Source: Ostrinia nubilalis
Lineage: Eukaryota; Arthropoda; Insecta; Lepidoptera; Crambidae
Direction of reading: 5' to 3'
DNA: 64,000 bases
NCBI RefSeq assembly: GCF_963855985.1
Contig: NC_087092.1
Coordinates: 11,780,001-11,844,000, forward strand
The notes beneath the pieces were generated by a model. The model saw nothing but the letters and a program-made list of their open reading frames with translations. It was not told the origin of the DNA and made no database searches. Shown piece by piece: positions 1 through 9,752 of the stretch. The position numbers and the translations under genes are program-made. Position 1 is the stretch's first letter, and each line of letters opens with the position of its first letter.

Positions 1-2524
1 ACGAGTTAAAGAATCACGGTGTAATCATTAATTGCCTCCGTTGGTTGACTTGTAGTTACATAATGTTTGTTCGAGGCGTATGGAGTCAGCTATCCTCGTT
101 GTGGTGGGGAGGTGAGCGACCTCTTTGATTAAGGAATCATCAATCATGCATGACTCCGCTTACCCACAGAGAGGGTATCACATTTCACACGTATTGAAAT
201 CGGTTGCTCCATCGTCGGATCATTTAGCTATATTCATTTAACCTTTGGATTGTGACGTTTCATACGTTAAATACATTATCACAGCAGACGATTGATAACC
301 TGCCAATTTTAAAGAAACGTCTGGCCTAAAGTGGCACAATCTTGTTTCAATAGAGGCTGATAATAGTGAAAAGCTTCTTTCTTATCAGCAGCTTATTTGG
401 TCCGTGTTATTTTACATTGTCCGGAAGCGAATGAAGAGGTAATTTTAAAAGTTGCGTTGGGGCGTATTACAAATTGTTTGTTACTTCAGTATCCATCAAT
501 GACAATCGTTGACACTTGACATTAATGTAATTTAAAGCTACAACAAAACAATAGGTTATGGCATGTTATTTAACAGCATGGACCTTCAACGAGGTCCGTA
601 ACCCTCTCGCTGCCGCAGTCCAAGCAAATTAATTCAAAAGCTAAAAACAAATAATTTCCGGCTAAGCGTACCGTGGAATAATTAGCTAGTGACTGGACAC
701 GGCTGCCTTTGCTATTTACTATTATAGGCATAAGCTCGATAGTCAAAACAAAACTATTAGGTACGAATAACTAATTCATGGTAAATATTCCCGTAATCGG
801 TAATTTAACTATCATTGTTAATGTTGTTATTCCTCTTATGATTAAAACTTTAAAGCAGTGTTATTCTAACGACCAAAGTTTCATCTAATGAATGGATGGA
901 TGGAAACTATAAAACAAAGTTTTTTAAGTCCAATCCATGTTGCTGTTGTCTGTTTAATTAAGACAATGTCTAACTAAAACTTCAATCAGTGAGTGTATTT
1001 TTTGTAAATAAAAAGAAAATAAAGCGATGTTTTGGCATTGGCAGCTTCTGCTAGAGCTAGCGCAACTTGCAATCAATATCGATATAAAAAAATCCTCGTC
1101 ATTACACAACAATTTGCCTAAAATTGGTAACTTTTATAAAACGCTCGTGTCTATTATTTACAGCGGACGTGTCAAAAAACTGCCGCGTCCTTGGCGCCCC
1201 CGCTCGGTCGCCGATACATTCACCTCAGGTGGGGCCCGCGGGGGCTTTGGGGCCCTGGCGCAGGCGATTTATGAGTAATTCGTAGACGCAATCGATGCAG
1301 CAGTGCAGACGCGTCGTGTCTATGCTAACCAGTAACCACAGACGCGTGACGACAACGCTGACGTTTCTAGTTAAACTCTACCATGCGTCGAATTTAACGT
1401 AGGTACCTACCTATTGAAAGGTTACATGATATTATTATTGTTTCTACTTCACACCTACCTATTCTATTTATTTTAGGCTCCTAGTTGGTAAGTTTCGCAA
1501 TTAACAGTTTTGTTTGACAGCGATGTTTAATTTCATTAAGTAGGTACCTCTACTTAACTTGTTACCACGAATTAGGTTTTTTTTTAATTACTTTTAGCAT
1601 TATGTAGGCATCTTAGCTATCTACAGTGTAGGTTGCCAAGTGAAGTAAATAAATTGACGTGTCAACGTGGAATTGTTGGTATTTTGCTTGAAATGAAGTT
1701 GCTATGTTTAAAGAGTAAAGGTATTCAGATGCAAAATATACCCACCCAACAGTAGGTACCTATAATATTATGTTGCGAAGTCTAAATTGATACTGGCATG
1801 GTGCAGCACATAAAGTAAAGAAAATTATGTGTTAAAAAAGAAAAAGCAACGCGCAATTGGAAAAGTCAACAGAGAAAGTCAAAACGAAGGGCGACAAATA
1901 TCTAATTTTGTATCAACGAAAAGTTTGTCGCCCTGAGTGATAGATTACGTGCCTGTTGGCGTCGAGGGGAAGTATTCCATAACCAGTAATAATGAAAATA
2001 AAATATTGTGGCTGAAATATGTACCTAAGTAATTTCCAAGGAATTTCTAGCTAAGCTTTAGATATGAAAATCATAGATAAGGTTTATTTCATTCTTTACC
2101 AGCAATATAGGGACTACACAATGGGACCACCTACAACGAGTCGAGTGTAGAAAAGAGCATTATCAAAGGAAGAGTGAAAAGATAACGCTTGTTGATAAAA
2201 CACGCCTTTGTCACAAAGAAACAAGTGAAAACGCAAACTCAAACGAAACTAGAACTATGATTTGCAGAATTAAAATAGTCCACAAGTCGTGAACATGAAC
2301 GTCGCTAAGATTTCCACTTTCTGCCACGAGCGACCACGCGATGAATTCGCACGATTATCATAGTAATTGACATGTCTCATTCTTGGCCAGAATCAGCTTT
2401 CCAACGCTGTAGTAATGCCATATTGTGAAGTTTCGCAAAAAAGGAAACTTCACTGAAACAATGACAGAAAGATTTTTAATTGATAGCTCATATTACATGA
2501 TCTTAAAGTTTTAGACAGTGGGAA

Positions 2525-2758
2525 CAGTAGCGGCGTAAGGGGGGGGCGGTGGGGGCGGTCCGCCCCGGGTGCCAAGCATCAGGGGGTGACAAAATCGCGC
2601 AGATTAGTACTCACTGACGCATCTGCATGGCAAGGACGGTCGTGATGTCATGACAGGGGGGGTGCCATTCTGGGGTGTCTTAGGCTATAATTTATATTAT
2701 AACGGGGGGGGGGGGGGGGGTGCCGCCCCGGGTGCCAACCTATGCTACGCCGCCACTG
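2525..2758. mobile_element. hAT-like MITE with 8-bp TSD
   Basis: The element starts CAGTAGCGGCGTA and ends TACGCCGCCACTG, so its ends are inverted repeats with one mismatch. It is flanked on both sides by the identical 8-mer AGTGGGAA (2517-2524 and 2759-2766). CAGTGGCG-type termini with 8-bp target duplications are the signature of hAT DNA transposons. At 234 bp it cannot code for a transposase and is non-autonomous. Inside are a very G-rich left end, a run of about 18 G near 2704-2720, and the 14-mer CGCCCCGGGTGCCA in direct orientation near both ends. Confidence 0.8.
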
Positions 2759-4044
2759 AGTGGGAAGAAACCTATTATTAATGTAATCTTAGAAACTTAG
2801 AAGTAAAAACTAAAATGAACTTCTTAGGCAGACATACTCTAAATCATTGAGTTTACCTCACTTCCAGCACGTCATAAATATGAAGTAACATTGTATGCAT
2901 ACTATTTTTGGCGTTTCAGGGTTGCTTCCTAGTCTCTTCGGCCGTTCAATGCCGAGCTTTATTTGTTCTTTTAGAAACGACAAGAACATCGTTTAGACCA
3001 GTTCACCAACAAGGTTTTTCCGTTTGAGTCTTTCAATCACACTTTAAAAACTTCTGGTATTAACTATACAGGTTATATGGCTAAATCGTATCGTACTTCA
3101 TCAAATCGACCCGCATGCTGAGTTGCTAGGCGTATGCGTCATTTTTAAACTAGAAATGAGTTTAGTTGAAGCATTCAGTTCAAATAGCGCGTTATGCGGG
3201 TCATTTTATGACATGACGTTTCGACTATTTACGTACAGTTCTCTGAAGAAAAGGAATTTATTTCTGTGCCGTTTGTTAAATGATAAATGGATTATTAGAG
3301 GCATCGGAAAACAGTATAATCGTTGAATATTATCAAGTAGGTAATTGCAGAATGAATTATATCAACAGAGAGGCATTTTTAGAGCTGACGTCGGTTCGAA
3401 AAAATGTTTAAACAGTTATGCAGTTACTGCACAAACAACACTGGAGAGAATAACCGCGGCATGTGAGCATGTGACATGATACGATTACTTTGGAAATAAC
3501 GACGGTAAATAATAATTAAAATGAACTTAATTTACGCCCTGAGTTAGTAACTAAGTACATATCATGCACATACGTGGCTTGTCAGACGATGCGATTTACC
3601 ATCAGAAGTAGCATCTAAACCGGTCGGACCGGCGCGGGCAAAGTCGCTCCGACGAAACCCCGCCGCTTCGCTCTCAAATTGTTCATGTTACATTACTTGG
3701 CAAATTGAAACTGTCCTTAATGGAAAGAGCTGATATAATAAAGGTCTTGGGGCACATTCTAAGTTTTCCCACAATAAAATTGGATATTATTCTCGCTTGA
3801 ATAGCATCGCGATAACGGCAACGCGTGGTCTGGGTGGGCCGCTGAAATTACCAGCGAATATTTACTTGTTACTCGATAATAATAATATAATTAAGTTTAT
3901 CTACCTTAATTATACACCCTTTTAATTTAATTAAACAATGCATGCAAATGTAATCAGTATTCGATTGATGTTCACGAAACTTTCAGCGTTATTTAGCTCC
4001 CTGACTGTTCGCATGACAGTATTGTTTTTGATAATTATTAGAGA

Positions 4045-4110
4045 CTAGTGGCTCGCCCCAGCTTCGTCTGAGTTTGAAAAGTATCTTAGACATTGTTATA
4101 ACATTATCGG
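4045..4110 (-). mobile_element. Helitron-like 3' end (diverged fragment)
   Basis: Read on the minus strand, this ends with an ACGAAGCTGGGGCGAGCCACTAGT-like stretch. It resembles the CGAAGCCGCGGG...CTAGT terminus common in lepidopteran Helitron-type repeats, of which a cleaner copy lies at 31047-31303. The terminal CTAG is at 4045-4048. The hairpin arms are degraded and the other end cannot be placed, so only the recognisable end is marked. Confidence 0.4.
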
Positions 4111-5245
4111 TACAAGTATTATGTCTATAAAATAGCAACTATAACATCTAGAATCTAGATAAAACCGCATAGTGTTTAGTTTACCGTGCCGGATAGTCAC
4201 AAAAATCAAACTCATTTCCCCCTCTCTATGTAGTTATAATAGTTAAGTAAAAAAAATTAAAGCTGTCTAAGTTAAGTAGTAGTTATAGAGCAGAGATAAC
4301 GTGCAGTGCTCTCAAGAAAACAGAAATAGACGTTTGGTAAGTATTTCAGCTGAATATCGGTGGCCATACAATGGGAGGGTTCTTCACTCACCCTCCGTCG
4401 GCTTGATGATAGATTAAAGCATTGTGCTCGTGAAATGCACACCGCTCGTTTCTACAGAGCACTTTCTTTCTATTTCACACGAAGGTGTCCTATTGATTTT
4501 CGTGGTATTTATTAGAACAATAATTTGCGGCGAAATGGACTGTTAGCTCGTCTATTATGAATTGTTAAAGAAATATGGCTTCTGTCTGGTAGATAGTAGA
4601 CAGATGTTTCAAATAGCGAGAAGTATTAAAAGAAGTAATTAATATAATGTGACCTTTTCAGAGCCCACAATAAAGTAGAGCTAGAGATTCTCTAAAATTT
4701 ATTTTTAGAAATAAGTAGACTAGAGTGGTTTTTATTAATAGAAATCGCAATCAATCATACTTCAATAAATGTAGAGGTTTTGCTACCTAATAGAGTTAGT
4801 TGTATGTACTTACATAAGCTAAGCTCTACAGTAATTTTATAGCCGTTTGTGTTGTTATATGTTTGGTAATAATTTAAATAACATTACCAAGGTTCAAGTA
4901 TTGTTACTTGACTGTATTTCAGTGGGTTGAGAACTTGAGATAACACAATAATGTCAAAGGCCTGCTACCTGTTTTCGCGGAAGTGAACCGAAATGACACA
5001 ACATGAACAAATTTTCCATTGTAACCTTGAGGGTCCTTCATGTTGATAAGACATTACTCATTCTGAAATGATCCGCCTACGCCATTGGTGTTAATCAGAC
5101 GTTAGAGCAAGGATTTTAAATCGCTTTAAGTGTTTAATAGTGCTAAAGTAGGACTCTACATTTAAAAAACTATAAATCAACTATAATTTTCAATACAAAT
5201 TGTCAGAAAGCCATTTTGGTTAGGTTGTAAGTAGGTATTATTACG

Positions 5246-5387
5246 CCCGTATTCACAAACTATGCTTGCTTAAGTGAAGCAGCAAATCAAACGCACCGCG
5301 TTGAATAGAGCTCTGTGATTGGTTAGTTTGTCACCCTGTGCGTTCGCGCACACTGTGAGACCTCACAGTAATGTTTGTGAATACGGG
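5246..5387. mobile_element. 142-bp TIR element, copy 1
   Basis: Perfect 15-bp terminal inverted repeats CCCGTATTCACAAAC / GTTTGTGAATACGGG bound a 142-bp sequence. A second copy of exactly the same length is at 48606-48747. The two share long internal blocks such as CTTGCTTAAGTGAAGCAGCA and GAATAGAGCTCTGTGATTGG. There is no coding capacity, so this is a MITE. In this copy GGGCGTAAT follows the right end and mirrors ATTACGCCC at the left, so the true ends may lie a few bases further out. Its superfamily is undecided because no convincing target duplication is shared by both copies. Confidence 0.75.
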
Positions 5388-6324
5388 ACGGGCGTAATGT
5401 ACGGACGACAGTGCACATCAACCTAAACACAGTGGCGTATATCTCGTTGTAATGTAATACAGTATCCAGGCTATTTTGAAACAAAAATGTATAGGTTGAT
5501 GTGCTGTCCTATGCGTGTTCAGTGCACACAATTCGTCAAACCCCGATTACACGATGTTTTATTTTTGGTTAGGAACCTTGAACGATTGTAGTTGAACAAT
5601 CTTAAGACTTCCATTTTCTATAGCCATTGAAACGTGACTCTGTACAGGGAGTCTTATTATTTTGTTAAATTAAGGTGTGAATTGAATTGATCTTAAAATA
5701 ATCAAGAGCGGCAGCTGCATACTTTCATAATGTGCTAGTAAAGAATCACTAATTCTCAGTAGTATAATTTTGTGAATTACGAACGTAATTTATTTATTGT
5801 TCCTACCTAACCGACTTGCAATAATCTACCTGCCTTTTATGACTCGATCTATGATTTGATTAGTCTCAGGAGTCTTGAGACATAATAATTTATCAGAGGA
5901 TATTTTTATCCACCTCGCCCACGGGCAATCCGTCATTCTGTACTAGTCACACGGGCTTATTACAGAAGCCGCGATAAAAACAGCCATGGAAAAAATATCC
6001 CTAACTATTCCGAGTCAATGAAATCTACACAATTATCAGCCGGCGTTTATACAGATAAGGAAAGCACGAATTAGCCGTGCGCCACAACACGACAACAAAT
6101 AACTTTGGAGGTTACAACATTGAAACAGAATGTAGGTAAACAAAACGATTGTGATGAGCGGGGCAAGGAGACATCGGCTCGGGCGCCCGGTCAAGGTATC
6201 CGGGGCAAAGGTCGATGACAGCGCGCTCGCCTCTCGCGATATGTTTGCCGCCAAAATCTACGCAAATCTACATTCGCAATTTACACATAACATTAGTTAA
6301 AATTACATTACGTTAACAAATCAT

Positions 6325-6332
6325 CCTGACCT
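6325..6332 (-). other. Splice donor of the EcR-B1 exon
   Basis: On the minus strand TCATCAG is followed by GTCAGG. Splitting here leaves a phase-1 Gly codon, which matches the SSG/REELSP junction of known EcR proteins. Read-through instead gives QDDLLT and a stop. The donor is weaker than consensus (GTCAGG rather than GTAAGT). Confidence 0.7.
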
Positions 6333-6829
6333 GATGACATTGACTCGTTCTCCGATTTAGGCGTCGTGGGTGGCATCGGTAAGGGCATCGAAGGCAGGGG
6401 TTGTGTAGGCGGCTGCTGTTGCATAGTGCAAGCGTTGCCCAGCAACGACTGAGCCGTATTGTACGAGATGCCATCTTCGTAAGCCCATAGCTCGAGATTC
6501 GAGTACTCGGGCGACGCCAGCGATTCCGGTGACATAACCATCGCCGGTGGAAGACCGAGGGCAGAGGACGATGTCACTTCGGACGAGCTCTCCTCCAGCA
6601 TACGAAGCGTCTGGAAGCCTCCGTTGTTCGACCAGCGGCGTCTCATGACGGCGAGCGTGTCATACGCTCCGGAATCCACAATCGCCGACGGACATCCTCC
6701 GACGTAGGCTTTCACTTCACTTTTTCCCCGCACTAAACTATCTAAACGCGACTCTATAGACGTACACCATTCGTCTATGCCGCTTTGGAACCGAGGCGAA
6801 TCCACTGTCTTGATTTTATTGCACTCCAA
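6331..6829 (-). CDS. EcR: Ecdysone receptor, B1-isoform N-terminal exon (partial CDS)
   Basis: EcR is the nuclear receptor that dimerises with USP, binds 20-hydroxyecdysone and switches on moulting and metamorphosis genes in the nucleus. This exon encodes the isoform-specific A/B (AF-1) transactivation region, not the DNA- or ligand-binding domains. Blocks I recall from lepidopteran EcR-B1 are present in order: [26 protein letters not shown], then [54 protein letters not shown], a Gln-rich tract, [19 protein letters not shown] and SSG. The exon should end at 6331 inside the Gly codon (TCATCAG/GTCAGG, phase 1), where other EcRs continue into the shared exon. The frame is open up to about 6870, but there is no in-frame ATG before the Met at 6646. 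Position 6829 is a TTG, so the 5' limit is arbitrary. Identity is secure; the translation start is not. Confidence 0.93.
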
Positions 6830-7165
6830 TAAGACGAGACGGTTTGATGGTGCAGCAATAACTTTTTCTAGTCACAACACAATCCACGCAACAGGTGAGA
6901 AGAGCACGCGAGTCCCACGAGTCGAGTTCGTCCGGCGTTTGAGGAACAGTGAGGTTACTGCGGTGAGCCGTAAAAAGTGGCACGTTGCGCGCGCGCGACC
7001 GTCGTCAACGGAGTACGTAGAGCGAGCGAACGAGGAGCGAGCGACGCGGCCGCTCTCACTACTCACTGCCACGGTCGAGCGTGACGTCACGCGGCGCCCC
7101 GCGCGCCGCAGCCCCCGCTCCCCGCGGGGCGCGCAGCCGTGGCACAGAAAGTCAACTCACCGGCG
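6830..7165 (-). promoter_or_regulatory. EcR-B1 5' leader and probable promoter region
   Basis: A GC- and CpG-rich block stands out from its AT-rich surroundings directly upstream of the EcR-B1 coding exon. It holds a 14-bp perfect palindrome containing a CRE (7079-7092), repeated GAGCGAGCGA motifs at 7019-7050, and a strong minus-strand splice donor at about 7160. There is no minus-strand ATG anywhere between 7161 and 6771, so the leader is unusually free of upstream AUGs. I cannot place the transcription start site: there is no clear TATA box and several weak initiator-like sites. Open frames on either strand across this block look like by-products of its composition. Confidence 0.5.
7079..7092. 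promoter_or_regulatory. Palindromic CRE (CREB/ATF-type site)
   Basis: GCGTGACGTCACGC is a perfect 14-bp palindrome centred on the consensus cAMP response element TGACGTCA. It lies about 260 bp upstream of the EcR-B1 conserved coding region, inside the GC-rich block. Occupancy by CREB/ATF is inference. Confidence 0.55.
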
Positions 7166-7166
7166 A
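7155..7166 (-). other. Candidate leader-exon splice donor
   Basis: The minus strand reads GTCGCCG/GTGAGTTG, close to the ideal 5' splice site. If used, a non-coding leader exon lies above 7161 and is joined to an acceptor near the EcR-B1 coding exon. Possible AGs end at about 6824 (after a GTCTCGTCTTATT tract) or at about 6863 (TGACTAG). This is inference from splice-site shape only. Confidence 0.35.
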
Positions 7167-7740
7167 CAGAATGTAGCGCGCCGATAAAACACCCTCGATT
7201 TATGAAGCAACTCGTTCTATCAAAACAACTCTCCGCTGTTCGTTACGCAACTTTTGAACTTGAAAAGAGAATTATAAAGTTATACAATTCGTTTTTCCTT
7301 AATAATCAACAGGACAGGAAGTCGTATGTTTGTTACATCAAGAAGTAAATAAACTTTTAGAGAGTAGGCAATTTTAGTTATTCGCATATAGGTAGGAGGC
7401 AAAGTTACCTTATTAAACCTATAATACGAAATTGTTTCAATTAGGTAGGTACATTAAAACAAAACGGCTAAACCAGATTTTAAGATTGCATGGTCAAATT
7501 CTGCTTCGATCAAGATGAGCCAGCCACCGCCACCAATGGCCAAAAATTAGTTAATGTTCCAGACTTTTAGATTAATACGTCTGTGGATCTGATTGCAATG
7601 GGAGGAGGGAGAGGAGTAGGTACCTATGGTAATAATACCTAGTAGGCCTATCATCTACCTACCTACTTACCTATTATTCGAAAATTTGCAACAGAAGAAA
7701 ACTAACCCACTCTATCAGTCGGTGACAAGCGTTTATCTTA

Positions 7741-7832
7741 CTTATTTATTTATTTAAACTTTTATGCCAAAATAAATTTGTACATAAGGCGAACTTAATG
7801 CACTAAAGCATTCTCGACCAGTTTACCTAACA
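7741..7832 (-). mobile_element. LINE 3' tail fragment
   Basis: On the minus strand a segment resembling TGGTAGAGAATGC...GCATTAAGTC...CC.T.TGTAC runs into AAAGTTTAAATAAATAAATAAG. This matches the 3' end of a retroelement tail I recognise as common in moth genomes, with its TAAA-type tail at the left. It is a dead 5'-truncated copy. Assignment is from memory of the repeat, not a search. Confidence 0.5.
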
Positions 7833-9752
7833 GTAACAGTTTACTTAGGTAACTAAAGATGACTCAATTACCTACTTACTGACACAATAACACGAATTCG
7901 CGATAGTCTTCTAAAATATCAAATAGCACGACGACCTAAATTAGGCCTAAGTTATCCGACTCTTTCATTTCAGCAAAACTCCGAAGGTGTGTCGACTGCT
8001 TTATCTGCTTTCCTAAACAGAACGACGCCGATGCAATCGATATGTTCGCGATACACGTCGACTGTTGATTGTATGGTTAATTTGGCACTGGTTGCGCAAG
8101 CGGAGATGGGTATTTCGCCGAAACAGTAAATTTTCTGTGTCCAGGCAGGCGAACACATGTTTTTTTATATCTATACGTATAAAACTATTTTTATGGGAAA
8201 GTTCATCAAAAGTTTTATTTGTTTTTGCTATTACAATAGCAGATACCACAAACAATAGCGTAGAAAAACTTAATCAAAAGTCGTTTTTCTAATTTCCTTG
8301 TTATGTCCATTACTGTTGTTTGCCAAAATGAAGGCACACTATAACAAATTGAAGCGTAATTTCATTCTAATAGCACTCTCTTTATATTTGAGAAAAGTTT
8401 GGCTATCGGAAAATAAAAACATTAAATGCCAAATACTTAAAGGAAGGAAATAAAGTGAAGTTAAGTTCTTGTCCGAGTCAAAAGTATAATTTCCCTGGGT
8501 CTTCATTTCGACCATTGTAGTAACGAAACGAAAGAACTTAGAATGGAATGCACAGCACCGTTACACTCGGCCATTTCGTCCCAAAAGGCCATCGAGGCAG
8601 GACAGTACTGCGTTGACCAGTTTCGCGACAAATAGCATAAGTAGGTCCCTCCTTGGGTTTTTGTTTACTAAAAAGTCAATTTCTTTGGACGGCTTTTTGC
8701 AACTAAACAATGGATTAATTTTATTGTTTATTTACACAGATGTAGTGTCTATAGGGGTAAACCCATGATTTAAATAGTAAATGCATAGGGTAAATAGGTT
8801 TTTGTCTGTGGAGTCTTTTAGGCATAAATCTAATTTCTGTGGCCCTAATTTCCTTGTTTTCCTTGGCATAAAATGGCCTAGGAAATTATAAAAGACCGTT
8901 TTTAATTCGGCGTAAAGTAAAATTTTGAGTATTTCTTTATTGGAATAAGTTTAAAATTGACATTTTAAGAAATGGGTATCAGAATAGATATAGAACAACT
9001 TGTTTTTAACTCTAAACTCAATCTACTGCATTTATATTCCTTAGTTGTGTAAAAAGGTCGTAATGATACAATAGTTATTGCTATGTTGGCTTGCGAAGGT
9101 ACACAAAAATGGGTCGAACAAAAAAAAGCAAATCACAGAAGAAAACTTAGAGAAAAAAATATTTATAATAATTTCCTTGGCTACCAAAAGTTCATGACAT
9201 TATAACTTTGTTTCTAAAACGAATTATGACACCCCTTTTAGATATATTAGCTTAGTTTTTGCTACTTAATGCTATGGGAAACTAAAAATAGTTAAAAACA
9301 AAAAAATATTTCGTACCAAGGAAATTAGGCAAAATTGACCATTTTTGGCGAAATACCCAGATGTATGTCTAAAGAAAAAAAGAGTAATTTTACGGTTAGA
9401 TAAGATTAGAAATAGTGATGGCGTCCGCCATGATTGCCGAGTTCACGTCATCGGATCACGTGTTCGCGCGGTGCGTTGACCTCAGTGTTTTGGAAATACA
9501 TCACTACTTTAGTTCGCCATCTCCGTGCTCACAGAGAATCAGTCATGCAATAATTAGATGGGCAGAAAAACTATTCATTCTGAGAAAATAGCATTCAGGA
9601 ATTGCAAATGACTATGAAAAATACAAGTAGGTAGGTACCTACCTATGTAACGTAAATATGTAAATGGAAGGTTAACAATGGTTCCCAAGGCAATTGATAA
9701 AACTGCAAAATATTAATCACTAATCAGACAAAAATTATACATAAACCTACCA
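7833..9752. other. No gene seen; recurrent CTAATTTCCTTG motif
   Basis: I find no credible gene. The motif CTAATTTCCTTG or a near variant recurs at 8289-8300 and 8845-8856, at 9168-9180 (ATAATTTCCTTGG), and inverted at 9316-9329 (CCAAGGAAATTAGG). This suggests a decayed transposon with dispersed terminal or subterminal motifs. A TAGGTAGGTACCTACCTA run lies at about 9629-9646. Confidence 0.4.

Larger units (their letters stand above)
1..6330 (-). other. EcR: EcR intron downstream of the B1 exon (partial)
   Basis: This stretch follows the 3' end of the EcR-B1 first exon on the minus strand and should be intron leading to the shared DNA-binding-domain exon outside the window. I see no coding exon in it. 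It is AT-rich, with TAGGTACCTACC runs near 1400-1410 and 1750-1760. GC-rich patches lie at about 1190-1265 and 3610-3680, and another close to the exon at about 6170-6245. The repeats I can define (2525-2758, 4045-4110, 5246-5387) are listed separately; the rest holds nothing I can assign. That it is intron is inferred from the exon's open 3' end and a GT donor. Confidence 0.6.

Noticed and set aside
1190..1265. GC-rich patch GGTGGGGCCCGCGGGGGC as a promoter or repeat end
   Set aside because: No inverted or direct partner was found and no transcript context is visible.
6777..7187. 136-codon plus-strand open frame over the EcR-B1 leader
   Set aside because: It is antisense to EcR in a GC-rich block, Arg-rich from composition, and has no domain.
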